This document shows positions 11,353 through 22,286 of a stretch of DNA of 64,000 nt, piece after piece. Source of the stretch: Gyromitra esculenta (taxonomy: Eukaryota; Ascomycota; Pezizomycetes; Pezizales; Discinaceae); the NCBI GenBank assembly GCA_038503075.1, contig JBCAML010000003.1:3472001-3536000 (forward strand). The letters are read 5' to 3'. A program made the translations under genes and the position numbers. The notes under the pieces are model-generated. The model saw only the letters and a list, made by a program, of their open reading frames with translations. It was not told the DNA's origin and did not search any database. Numbering within the stretch: position 1 is the stretch's first letter; each line of letters opens with the position of its first letter.

Positions 11353-13391
11353 CGTGAGGAATACAAATGATCTAGAGGAATTGTGAGTAGAGCTGGAAAG
11401 TTATATAGTATTCGGGGACTTTGCAAATAGTTGTGGCTGTGATCAGCCATTTGTGAATAATTTACACATTTCTCTCCACGAATCGTCAAAGGCTGCGATT
11501 AGAATCCACTTAGGCCTGCTAGAGCCACGCCCGTTGGTAGGAGAATAAAAAACAAGCATCACATACATCGATTTATCTCACTTTACGATATGGAAGCACA
11601 ATTGACCGTCGCAAATGTGATCTGATTCCAAGTAAGCCCGATTTCCCGGAACAGATATGCCGAGTGATATCTCGTGATTTTAGGACCACCCCCTCCAGAC
11701 AAGTGCGGGGTGGGAATACCTCAGCAGGGCTCTGGGACAGCCTATCACTGTTTATCATCATCTAGAGTCAGAAGGAGCTACCACGCACACAAATTCTCCT
11801 TAGCGCTCACCACCAGTCCGGCGAAACAGTATTCATACCTATCAAACCCTACCTGAAACTTATTCCCCTCAGTTCCCCACCAACAAACTATCGCCGCCTA
11901 CATATCTCCACTCTCTTCTCCACCAAAATCCATCATCACCAATGCTAGATGTATGTATATCTCTTGATCCTTACCTATATTTCTTTTTTTTTTCTTTTTT
12001 TTTTTTTGCTGTCCAGGTAGTTACTGGATAGTGTTATCTAAGGCATGATGGTGTGTTCATAACAAATAGCGAGGCCTTACGACACATTCCGACAACCCAC
12101 TGGACGGATGCACTGCCGGGGTGAACTGTAATTTACATATTTAGAAAGTCCCCAACCAGGGATCAACGCGGGGTCGATAATGAAAGGACAGAAGAACTGA
12201 CAACAAGATACGCATCTAGGTGGCGGTGGAGGAGCCGGGGTTTATTTTGATAGCTGCTGATAGAGCATAATAGATATCCACTATCAAGCTGGGAGCCTTT
12301 CAAAGATCCACTAGTGTGAAAGTGATTTCATCTTACTCTACATACATTCCTTCACCAAATAGAAGCCAATGTTCCTTCTGCAGCAATTCCACAAATAGTA
12401 CCTCATACGTTACACGTCTGACTATAGAAACATTCGATCCCGATTTGCAAACAAACCTTGCTATCCTGTCATGCTTGGGCAGTGACCATCGAAAGCGCTG
12501 TTTCTACGGTGCTCTTAGGTAAAATACCAGCAGAAGCCTGCATAGTTCGTTCTCTCCGTGCTTCGTAAGATAAAACCCTGGGTTTTTCCAAACCAAGAAC
12601 TTTTCCCATCGATAGCGATTGAAGGGATACAGGGATGTTTTATGGGCTTTATGAAGTTAATTCATTGCAGTGATATGTTTCGGTAATCGTATTTGGGACG
12701 TTGTAAGTGGTCACTTGCCCTCACGCTTTCGCCTTGAATCATGTAAAATCACAAAATCCACCCTCTTCATTGAATCTTGCTAAAAATTAATAGATAAAAA
12801 AAGAGTAATCTCGTTTACTAACGGTCTAAAGTTTATCAAGTATTCTCAAGTTTATTCAAGCTATGGTTAGTGGTAAAATCAGCAACTCTCTTTTTCAAAT
12901 CACTGGAGAGGGAGGAAGTTGCATACCCCTGTCGGGATTTGACTGGCTTGCTTTCAAGGGACTATAGCGGCGAGTGCGAAAATTCCTCCAAAAAAACGTT
13001 TTAATATGATGTACTATTTGATCTCTCTCAAACGAAGGAATTACTTACTCGTCGATAAAAGGGGGGTTGTTACAGAACAAAACTCAACTTTTGCCTCCAG
13101 AAAAAAAAAGATCGGCAAGCAAAAGATAGAGACCAAAACCTACCTCAGCACAAAAAATTCGATATAAATGAGAGACATGAAAAATATAGATACAATCGTA
13201 AAAACGCCTCCAGAAAGAATGGCCATACTCCCCTCCTGCCCATCCCTCGTCCATCGTGACTAAAAGAAGCCTTCTTCTACACACAATATAATAAAAAAAG
13301 AGAGGACCCACATTAGGCCACAAAAACGTCATATAAAATAAATAAATCCCGGGTATCATCCATCCCCCCAGCTCAATTCACCGAAAGCTAT
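11353..13391. other. Intergenic, 2.0 kb
   Basis: AT-rich spacer between convergent 3' ends of the MGR3-like and Mid2-like genes. It contains poly-T/poly-A runs (about 11985-12008, 13094-13107). Short open frames on either strand have no family resemblance and no supporting splice pattern. Confidence 0.4.
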
Positions 13392-14363
13392 CTACAGCGC
13401 TGGTCCACGATCATTCGTTCCACCACCCCTATTATAAATCGGCAGCCTCGGCACACTATCCCTCTCCCCTGATTGTCTTTCTCCATCCTGCACCGGACTC
13501 GGACTCCTCAAACTAACTCCATCAGCGTCCACCTCCCTCTGCGAATTAACCGCGTACGGCTTCGTCGCGCCCACAACCGGCACAATATCTCCATGGGACT
13601 GCTGGCCTGGTTCAGAATATCCACCCATCAAATGATGGCTCTCCACCGGCGTGATTGCGGGGGCGGGCGAAAGTTGCGGGGCGGGCGAGGGCGAGTCATA
13701 GGTGCTTATGCCAGCGGCAGGGTAGACCGAAGGAGACGACGACGCACGGTTCTTTTCGAGGGCACCAAAATCGTGGGTGCTGGATGCGACGCGCTGGTGC
13801 CGGCGCCATAGGAAGAATGCGGCTGCGAAAATTAACCCGAGAATAACTATGCCTCCGATTACACCGCCGACTATGGCCCCGGTGTTGTTGGTCTTCTTGG
13901 ATGATGTCGATGCTACAGAGGTTACTTGGACGGCTGGCGAGACTGTACCCTTCGGGGGGGAGTTGTCGCTATTCTCGCCGTTGCTGAGACCTGTAGTCGT
14001 AGTTGGGCTCGCAGTTGGGTTCGCATTTAGGCTCGCAGCTATAGTTGTTGGCTCCACCACGCCGATATTCGTTGAGGTAGCAACTGAGCCAGGCACAGAT
14101 GTGACAGTCTGGGGGTCCAAACCGAAGACAGCAGAAGTCGATGTCGATAGAGCCACGCCCGTAGTAGGGGCTTGGACTGCAGTGCAAGTAGGCGGTATAG
14201 CGGCCTTTTGAAAACATGCATCTCTGCATGTACCTATCTCGTACATATCGCAATTAGATGAGTCACTCCCTCCCCCTCCCTTTTCAGCTACAGCGTTGCC
14301 GACATTTAACGATATCCAAAGGATACCGCAAAGTACGGTTGAAAGCGACGAAAGTGATCGCAT
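13392..14363 (-). CDS. Mid2-like single-pass cell-surface protein
   Basis: Single-exon 323-aa protein with the architecture of fungal cell-wall stress sensors. It has a signal peptide (residues 1-26, MRSLSSLSTVLCGILWISLN...), a short Cys region (C38, C46, C50, C60), then about 95 residues rich in Ser/Thr/Pro, likely O-mannosylated. One membrane helix at 163-186 (AIVGGVIGGIVILGLIFAAA) with glycophorin-like Gly packing ends in the stop-transfer RRHQR. The roughly 135-residue cytoplasmic tail is Pro/Ser-rich. Mid2/Wsc-type sensors feed the Rho1-Pkc1-Slt2 pathway, and an Slt2-type kinase lies 24 kb away, but linkage is not evidence of function. I cannot assign it to a specific orthologue; SKG6/AXL2-like alpha-helix proteins look similar. 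Confidence 0.7.
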   Translation of the reverse strand: MRSLSSLSTVLCGILWISLNVGNAVAEKGGGGSDSSNCDMYEIGTCRDACFQKAAIPPTCTAVQAPTTGVALSTSTSAVFGLDPQTVTSVPGSVATSTNIGVVEPTTIAASLNANPTASPTTTTGLSNGENSDNSPPKGTVSPAVQVTSVASTSSKKTNNTGAIVGGVIGGIVILGLIFAAAFFLWRRHQRVASSTHDFGALEKNRASSSPSVYPAAGISTYDSPSPAPQLSPAPAITPVESHHLMGGYSEPGQQSHGDIVPVVGATKPYAVNSQREVDADGVSLRSPSPVQDGERQSGERDSVPRLPIYNRGGGTNDRGPAL

Positions 14364-16948
14364 TGTGAACGACGCCTATATCGTATGGTATGGTATGGTA
14401 CCGTTTCCGTATCGCCAAGTTCCAAAACTCTCTCTGATGCTGACAATGATAGAGCACGACGACGTCTGCTATCTACTAGCGTCCAGTATGCCAGCTCTTG
14501 TAACGGATGTTGGTGGTAGTGGTGTAATGGGGGAGAAAGAGAAAGGGAGAGAGGGCAGGCGAGATCGATGGTAGGAAAGCCGAGAGATGATGGTCATACA
14601 CACTAGGTACTTTCTACCCCCTCGTACATGCGCAAGGAAGCCGACACACAGAAAACTCGGAAGCGTTGACCAATAATTCCTTTGTTTTGTGCTTCCAGCT
14701 TCAGCCACAGCTGTCTCTGACTGGCTCAAGGGTGGGAGTCGACAAGGGGGAAAAAGCAAGTGGTCGTTATTTCCTGGAAGTACCTAGAGGGGGGGTGGGA
14801 GAGGAACGAGAAAGAAAGAAGAAAGAACCCAGAGGGGGAGGGGAGTGAGAGAACGACATTCATTCCCAGGATACTGTATGTTAACAATTATTACACACCG
14901 TAGCAGTTTGTGAAGCACAGCATCTACTGGTGAAGTGATTGATCTCCCGGTGAGAACAACGGAGTACCCGGAGCCTAGGAGTACAAAACGAGCACGGATA
15001 GCTGGGGATGCATGTCAAGCAGCAGTGACGGAAGCCCGCAGGAATAGCGATCGTAAATAGAAACACACGAGACTATGTGTCCAGTGTCCAGAGTCCAGAG
15101 AGAGTGGATACTAATCTAAGCACTATCCTATTCTCTGTGCCTCGTCGTGCACTTGTAACAGTACTGCCCTTCTCGATTAATCTCCACGACCGTTCTTCAA
15201 ATCTTCGCAGAGGCAGGTATAAATTACCTTGCTCGCCAGAGTCGCCAGTTGGGGAGTCTCAGAAAGAGGCAATATTCCTGTTATCGGAAGAAGCCATGCA
15301 TGTTGGGTCGCACAGTGGGCTGTGAAGTTGCAGTTGTGGGTCAGTAGTGTTGGGAGCTGTCGACGGTTGCACGAACCCAATGCTTGGCCAATCAAATATA
15401 CCACGTATCCGGTTAGCCTCACCCGGCCGTCGACTCAGCCGCACAACACGCTCCACTGCGATACGGCACGGCTTGACATACCATACATACCAATCCCCCA
15501 GTTGTGCTTTTGCAATACAAACACATTGGGCTCGACTGGCCTGCCTGAACTCGCTCGTTCGTTCGTTTGGAGGTTCTTGTGCTATTCTGCACTTTCCCCC
15601 CTCTGTTTCCTCCCTTCTTGTTTTGTTTGCGTCTCTGGTCGTGGCATGGAGACGTTGTTTGCTGCTCGTGATATGTGCGGGCTCTCCCTGCGGCAGAATC
15701 GACGCCTTGCAAACCGTGCCCTTCAAGGGAAGGATGCGCCTCAAGAGTGGTACGAAAGTGCTTCAATACCTTGGGTAGGTTTGTGACATGGGAAGCAGGT
15801 ATTACATGTCAACCTATCCGTGATTACCGACGATCGCCCGTTGAGGTTATTTTTAATCGTTCTTTTCCTGTGGAGTAATCGAGGCTCTGCATTTCGGACG
15901 AATAGTGTTTCTTCAACCATCTTACTTGCAGATATAGGGCCGGCCCTGCTGCAACGGGCAGCATTCACCCATCCAGCCTACTCTACTCTGCTACACATGC
16001 AGTGTACATATATGTAGGCAGGCAGGCTTGGGTAAATTAAATGCGCCGAAAAAGTGGAGAACGGCTCGTGCGGAAAATCCCTAACCCTGTCTGTGTCGAC
16101 ATGTAAGCTCGCTGCAGCATTCTTAATAATATTTGCGTCGTCGTTTATGCGATGCGAAAATAAGGTTTACAAAAGCCAATTTAGTTTCGCGTGCGATCTG
16201 AAACAGTGGAAATGATTATACGTATGTTGGTAGCATCTTTTAGCTCTGTCTTCCCTTTTTTCTTTCTGCCTGGCCCATCAATTGCATGTTTCATCTCTAA
16301 GCGATGGTCGAGGTGCTCGGATGCCCTCTTTTGGCCGTCTCGTGTGGTGTCGGGCGCCGAGTGATACTTGGTGAATGGATGGAGTAAATTTAGTGTTAGA
16401 TGTCGTGTAATTTGGCTCTCGGCCACATGATAAATGATGTCAAGTTACCACCTTAATCTCAATCGAGGTGTGATCGAGAATATCTTGATATCTCTGGTCA
16501 ACTTGCGAATTTCTGAAACCTCGAGGCCACTGCACACCGTCAATTGGTGCCTATGGGCTGCTCGCGATAGTCTTAAAACACAGTCAGCTTTCCTTGGATC
16601 GGACGAACTATCTTAGGGCTAACTCCCACCCTCCGGCCAAATCACTCGGTTGCGATAAGTGCCTGTTCTTGGGCAGCTGATCATTGATACGAGATTCAAT
16701 CAAGATAAGATAAGATAGCAAGGGCTGGCCCTGACCGGCGGACAGTCACGGCCACCACCAGCACTCGGCACACGGCCAATTGCGGCTAGACCGCGATGTC
16801 TTGGCATGCCCGACGCCCACACAGAAACCCCAACACCAGACTGACTTCAGTCGTCAGCAAACGAATTCTCACGTCCACCCACGAAACACCACGAAGCTTA
16901 CGGCCCCTTTCAATTAGTCCGTCCGCCACCTTTCTCTAAAAAAACATC
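14364..16948. other. Intergenic, 2.6 kb, RACK1 upstream region
   Basis: Spacer between the divergent Mid2-like and RACK1 starts. Overlapping open frames on both strands at 15229-15786 have no family resemblance and probably reflect GC-richer composition. A 12-nt palindrome AGGGCCGGCCCT lies near 15936. The RACK1 promoter and a probably long 5' leader must lie here. Confidence 0.4.
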
Positions 16949-18550
16949 ATGGGTGTGTGCCCTCCGGATCTGCCGATTTTTTGTTTTCGATATTTTTTTG
17001 GGAGGAGACATGAATACTGATTCGATGGTGGGGTAATTAGCTGAACAGATGGTTTTGCGTGGGACCCTTGAAGGTAGGCAGAAGCTCTGGCGATGACGGA
17101 GAGGTAGATTGAGTGTCTTCTGGGACATGAATTTTTGGAGATTTAGAGGACCATGGTGGAATTGAAGATGCTGATCTGAAGGTTGAATTTCAGGGCACAG
17201 CGGCTGGGTTACTGTAAGTAACCTCCAAATAATTTCTGCCAAGGGGAGATACTGACCAGTGCCCTCAGTCCCTCGCCACTTCCCTCGAGAACCCCAACAT
17301 GCTCTTGTCTGGTTCGCGCGACAAGACTTTGATCATCTGGAACCTGTAAGAAACACTATCGCACGAGTCTTTATCTGCAGCTGGAGGATGCCTTTCCTAG
17401 AAAGTTGTCTGATGAATTTTTGCAGTACCCGTGATGAGATGAGCTATGGCGTCCCTAAGAGGAGTCTTCAGGGTCACTCCCACATTGTCTCTGACTGTGT
17501 ACGTCTCCCGTTACTCCTCCGGAAGAAACAGGTGTAGAATTATGGTTTTGCTGACAGATCTATAGGTAATCTCGTCCGACGGTGCCTACGCTCTCTCCGC
17601 CTCATGGGATAAGACCCTTCGTCTGTGGGAGCTTTCTACCGGTCAGACCACCCGCACCTTTGTTGGCCACACCAATGATGTTCTCTCTGTTTCTTTCTCC
17701 GCCGACAATCGTCAAATCGTCTCCGGATCCAGGGACAGGTCGATCAAGCTCTGGAACACCCTTGGTGACTGCAAGTTCACCATCACTGACAAGGGCCACA
17801 CCGAGTGGGTTTCTTGCGTGAGGTTCAGCCCAAATCCCCAGAATCCTGTGATCGTTTCTGCGGGTTGGGATAAGCTTGTTAAGGTTAGTTATTTTATATA
17901 TATCTCGAAGGGAGTTTTCGTTTTTCCCTCATTTCTATAAAAGAGGTGGGACTATCAAAGGATGCTATGCAATCTTAAGTATTTGCTACTTCAGAGACCC
18001 CATCAGGTCTATGAGACAACCAATCACCGGCGCACTGATGATGCCCTCCTCTTTATCGTCACTTCATTTAAAAAAAAATTCCCATAATTCTGCTTCTTGA
18101 CTCTTACTAAAACCTCGTTTTAAGGTCTGGGAGCTCGCTTCCTGCCGCATTCAGACCGACCACATCGGTCACTCCGGCTACATCAACACCGTTACCATCT
18201 CCCCCGACGGTTCTCTTTGTGCCTCCGGCGGAAAGGACGGAACCACCATGCTCTGGGATCTTAACGAGTCCAAGCATCTGTACTCTCTCAACGCTGGCGA
18301 CGAGATCCACGCCCTTGTTTTCTCTCCTAACCGCTACTGGCTTTGCGCCGCCACCGCCTCTTCCATCATCATCTTCGATCTGGAGAAGAAGTCGAAGGTG
18401 GATGAGCTCAAGCCTGATTTCATGGCCGCTGGCAAGAAGAGCAGGGAACCAGAGTGTGTGTCGCTTGCGTGGAGCGCAGATGGACAGACTCTGTTCGCGG
18501 GTTATACCGATAATCTCATCAGGGCTTGGGGTGTCATGTCTAGAGCGTAG
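16949..18550 (+). CDS. cpc2: RACK1 / Cpc2, ribosome-bound WD40 scaffold
   Basis: Seven-bladed WD40 protein that sits on the 40S subunit and links translation to kinase signalling; in fungi (Cpc2, Asc1, CpcB) it takes part in cross-pathway amino-acid control. Exons: 16949-16952, 17041-17073, 17194-17213, 17269-17345, 17426-17498, 17566-17883, 18125-18550; total 316 aa, the usual length. The first coding exon is only ATGG, completed to [19 protein letters not shown] across two introns. Blades follow with GH...WD spacing: [69 protein letters not shown] and the ending [15 protein letters not shown]. Intron 6 (17884-18124, 241 nt) is two to four times longer than the others and holds a snoRNA candidate. 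Confidence 0.97.
17943..18051 (+). ncRNA. snR24: Intronic C/D box snoRNA, U24/snR24 type
   Basis: Lies inside RACK1 intron 6. At 17981-17995 the sequence ATTTGCTACTTCAGA contains the U24 guide ATTTGCTAC, complementary to GTAGCAAAT of large-subunit rRNA. A C'-like TATGAGA (18010-18016) is followed by ACCAATCACC, and a D box CTGA sits at 18035-18038. GAGGTGGG (17943-17950) pairs with CCCTCCTC (18044-18051) in seven of eight positions, closing the ends. In yeast, snR24 is likewise encoded in the intron of ASC1, the RACK1 gene. Caveats: no canonical RUGAUGA C box is visible (nearest is GGATGCT, about 17960), and the stretch before the D box (CACCGGCGCA) differs from the guide I would expect. Ends are approximate. 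Confidence 0.65.
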
Positions 18551-18936
18551 ATGGGGAAAAAAGTAAATCTGAAAATAATAAAAATATGATGGTTCCTTTT
18601 TTTTTGGTGCAAATATCAGATAATTTTTTTCTGAGATCGCTTTTTGAAGAAAAAAAAAATGGGGCTTCTTTTTTCCTTTCTGTTTTTCATTTTCTTGTCT
18701 GTTATTTTTTTTCTTGGGTTGCGGGTTGGTAAAGTACCGGTGCCTGTCTTTTTTTGTAAAAGGTGCAAGGATGGGGATGATTAAACAAAAAGTTATTGAT
18801 ATCTTCATTCCATTGTCTACGCATCTTTTTTTATATTTATTCGTTCGCTGCCGTTTTCCGTTGGAATGTCGGTAGGGATGAGACAGTGTGCATCATTATA
18901 TGTCACTCGGTCATGTGCAACCTTCCCAGCGAGATC

Positions 18937-19047
18937 CCAACCACACCCCACCACCCACACCCCATCCACAACACATCCCATCCGCAACACATATCCCATT
19001 CACAAATATTCCATCCCCACACGTCCCATCCACAAGCATACAACCAC
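18937..19047 (+). repeat. C/A-rich degenerate tandem repeat
   Basis: About 110 bp with degenerate units of the form CATCCACAACACATCC and CCCATTCACA, almost free of G on this strand. All three frames are open across it, giving His/Pro/Thr-rich nonsense translations. It looks like a degenerate minisatellite 400 bp after the RACK1 stop codon. Confidence 0.6.
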
Positions 19048-19213
19048 AGCATACATCTACAACAATAGCGTGCAGATCTCAAGATTATCTTTCTTGAAAT
19101 AGATATTTCCGTCTTCTTTTAGATATATCAATTCACCTTTCACTCAATCTATTAATTAGTTCTAACCAAAATTTGAGGAATTCAAACAGATTTACAATTC
19201 AAGACCAGGTGAA

Positions 19214-19321
19214 CTTTACGAAGGGGGTTATTTGGTACAAAGGGGGTTATTGATTACGATCATGATGAATTGCGCTAAGTCTTTATTCAAGGATATTGAC
19301 CCATAACTCCTGGTTATGGGT
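19214..19321. repeat. Duplicated 20-nt unit and a 9-bp-stem hairpin
   Basis: AAGGGGGTTATT occurs twice 20 nt apart (about 19218 and 19238). It is followed at 19299-19321 by the perfect inverted repeat ACCCATAAC / GTTATGGGT with a 5-nt loop. No gene is adjacent in this orientation. The function is unknown; it could be the scar of a mobile element. Confidence 0.45.
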
Positions 19322-21115
19322 AATTATATTCTATTTATTTTTTTCTGACGGACAATAGGATAATTTTTGACTGGCAATGCCAATACGCCCGCATATGGTT
19401 AATTTTGTGAGCTTCCATTTTTATTCTCTACTACATAGTGTATTGAGCTGACTTTAGTGGGTGCTAGCTACATGACGAGCGGAGAAAGTTGGCTTGGGAT
19501 GAGTAGTACCAGGTCCTGAAAATATTAACTGATACGTTGTTTTTGTGTAGGTTTTGAGAATATGTTCCTAGGAATCTCCATTACGCCTGAAGGCCATTTC
19601 AACCCTAGTTCCGGCATTCAATACAAGAGATATAAGGCCCACCAGCACCCTCGAGGGAAACACAGCTGGTTGAATAATGCTTCCATCTACGCCAAAGCAA
19701 TATCTGATTCAAGACGACAGGCCTTGTTAGTGGAAAGCCCGTTCGACGAGAAATGCAGGCTATGGAGGCATTCGTTGTACCCCTATCGTTTGCTGCTACG
19801 AGTAATAACTTGCTATAGATATCGAAGTATTACAGTTACGTTACGCAAATATGGGGATGGGTAAAAAGAGCATTCTCCTGCGCTTCGCAGAGTTCTTGTC
19901 TACCACGTTACAACCTCGCATAATTTCATGAGTTTTAGTCTACAAACAAGACGAATGCGCAGGGCCACCACCCATACCATTACTTTTAGCTTCCATCAAC
20001 CCGACTCTATTGCTATTCTGCTCAAGTGCAAACACTCGAGGATATTCCATCTCATACGCTGCCGGTGTTCCTGTCTATTGTTAAAGGATTTGTTTCAAGA
20101 TGAATTCCCCTACACGGTGTGGCTTATTGGCTGATAACTTTATTATAGACACATCCTGTTGGGACACCACTATTTTTATCCTACTTGCCATCTGCCTCAT
20201 TATTCTCACAAGCCATCAGTCAGTTACGAAATATTTGTCCGGAGTAGGCGCACTACTCTACTCTTCTCATCTCTGTCTTTTGTTTCTGGGGCAAGCCACA
20301 CAAGTCGAATCGTTATTACCTATCTCCTTATATATCTCTTTAAAATTAGAGTACTATCTTAACTAATTATTAATCGCTAATTTTCTCGTTTTAGTTGGGT
20401 GGTTATGGGATAACAGCGAACCATGAAATCGAGATCGAAGCCATAGAAAGACAAATTGAAAATTTCTAAATTTTAGAATGGGACAATACCCTAGTTGACG
20501 CGCTGTATCTCGTTTTTGAGATTTCATTGAGGAAAATTCATTAAGATCACTTAGATTCTCCATGGATGGTGGTCGTTTATTATTCTCTTAGACTGACTTT
20601 ATCAGGTTATATCGTTTCAAGAAATACATCCTGACTAAACTATTCCTCGAGGTATTGTTAATAAGTGTGGGAAAGGTAGGTGGCGCGCGCTGAACAGTGA
20701 AGGTTCTCATAGACGTACTTTTCTCCTAGCGAGAAATAATTTAATATCGAAAATCACAGACATCGGGGAGGATCTAATTAGTTGGTGTTTTGCCTCACTA
20801 ACTTCGACTGGCCTTTAGACAACATGAGTTATAGGGCTGGTGCGTTAGGGTATTTTGACTCGTCGAGAGAAGTCTGATGTTCGAAGGACTCCGGGAATGA
20901 TTGACTTTATACGGAAGTCAATCGAGTGTATAATATGAAGAGTATTATTTATAAACATGCGATAATATGAAATGGTCTGCTAAACCCAAGTACGCCGTAA
21001 ACCTCTTGCCCGAGTCTAAAGTTGGAATAAAAACTATGGTAACGGGGACGAAACCCTTACCCCCGGTATACTTTAACAGCTAATCGTTTTTGAGAAATCT
21101 TATTTATCCGATGCA

Positions 21116-22286
21116 TCACTTTGACCATGGCAATTTCCCCGAATATAACTGCGTTTTCGGTACCTCTCCGAGTCCACACAGAGTAAATAACCCGGTGAGC
21201 TCCGGACAACTCGACATATACGAATGGAACCTTCTCCATGGATTCCTCCCTCGACGCTTCGCTCTCAACTCCCCGTTCTTCACACAAGCATATGGATCTA
21301 TTTCCCAGACCTTTCTAGTTATCTCTTCGCCTTTTAAAGCCTGCTCCTTGGGAGTAACTGCATTTTCCCAGTCCGGATCAACACCCACAAACTGGAATCG
21401 CTCTTCCGGATATCGCAGACTAGCACGATGCAATTGCTGGAACCTCTCGCGCTTAAATTCGTGAGAAATCACAGTTATTGATTTGGGGTAGGTTCCCGTT
21501 ACTTCATGGAAACGAGCTATCGAAAATAAAACGTTTTGGTATGAATCTGTTGCGCTTTCCTCAGTTGTTGTCCGGGTCAGGAGTGAGGGTTGTAGAAGGC
21601 TACGGGCCTCGGCCAGATTCTATGCGAAAAGCTGTGAGCTTGAAGTTCATATATGTAGAAATAATAAAGGAAGCTTTACGAAATAACCATCAGCTTCGCT
21701 TCTTGGGCCTGTTTTAGCTTTGGTTTCGCCACTAGCACACGTCGTTAGTAAGGCTCGTGATATCTAAGGTGCCGTAGACATACCCCGAGAAAATGAGCAA
21801 GCTTTCAGGATCCTGTGCAGCAATTGCGACGCCACTCTCAATGTGCTGAATGAACGCCTTCGTCTCTCCTTTCTGCAAGGGCTCAATTGCCCTGCATATC
21901 ACACATCAGCTCGCTTCTTCTATACGCTGGAGGAAAAATAAAAAGGGGTTTAGCTACCATTCTGTTTCATCCTCCCCAGCTGTCAACCCCCCTAACCAAA
22001 TAGCATGGCACGCAACAATCACCAGGTTTTTCATCCCGGCCACCTCCTCCCCTAGGTCTACTTCCATCGCAAGTTCCACGTCTGCGGCCTCAGTTGTATG
22101 CGTCTCAATCCCTGGATTACCATCATCTTCAAAACCCGTCCACGATGGGACGCCAAGAAACCAGAATAAAAGGACGAAGAATAAAATAGCCGCGTTTAAG
22201 ATTTTTCGTGGAAGTCTTGGGAAGAATCGTCGTCTCCGGGGAATGTACGTATTGTCGCTCTCTGGAAGCCGAATCGATACCCCCAT
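21116..22286 (-). CDS. DUF218 (YdcF-like) membrane-anchored protein
   Basis: Four exons on the minus strand, 22286-21958, 21891-21784, 21731-21680 and 21619-21116, join in frame into 330 aa. A basic N-terminus is followed by one membrane helix at about 28-46 (KILNAAILFFVLLFWFLGV). The DUF218 fold starts at NLVIVACHAIW (87-97) and continues through WAIEPLQKGETKAFIQHIES, LLIFSGGETKAKTGPRSEAD and TTTEESATDSYQNVLFSIAR, then ITVISHEFKRERFQQLH and RYPEERFQFVGVDP. These are the blocks conserved in fungal DUF218 proteins; bacterial YdcF/SanA relatives act in the envelope, but the fungal role is unknown. The branch site TTACTAAC precedes exon 3. The third and fourth exons fix the frame through the conserved SGG and TEES blocks. 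Confidence 0.88.

Larger units (their letters stand above)
18551..21115. other. Intergenic, 2.6 kb
   Basis: Spacer between the convergent 3' ends of RACK1 and the DUF218 gene. It starts with a T-rich 3' region, then the C-rich repeat tract at 18937-19047 and a duplicated 20-nt unit with hairpin at 19214-19321. The remainder (19.4-21.1 kb) is AT-rich. Short open frames such as 19562-19864 show no resemblance to known families. Confidence 0.4.

Noticed and set aside
11674..12522. Short open frames between the MGR3-like and Mid2-like genes
   Set aside because: All are under 70 codons with no conserved motif, no signal peptide and no consistent splice sites.
15229..15786. 185-codon open frame (plus) with overlapping long frames on the minus strand
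   Set aside because: Several frames are open at once in a GC-richer stretch, the translation is Cys/Leu/Ser-rich without domain pattern, and no splice logic supports it; more likely RACK1 upstream sequence.
17074..17193. C/D-snoRNA-like pattern (GCGATGA ... CTGA) in RACK1 intron 2
   Set aside because: The C box is off by one base, no terminal stem forms near the boxes and no guide to rRNA is recognisable; one snoRNA in intron 6 is far better supported.
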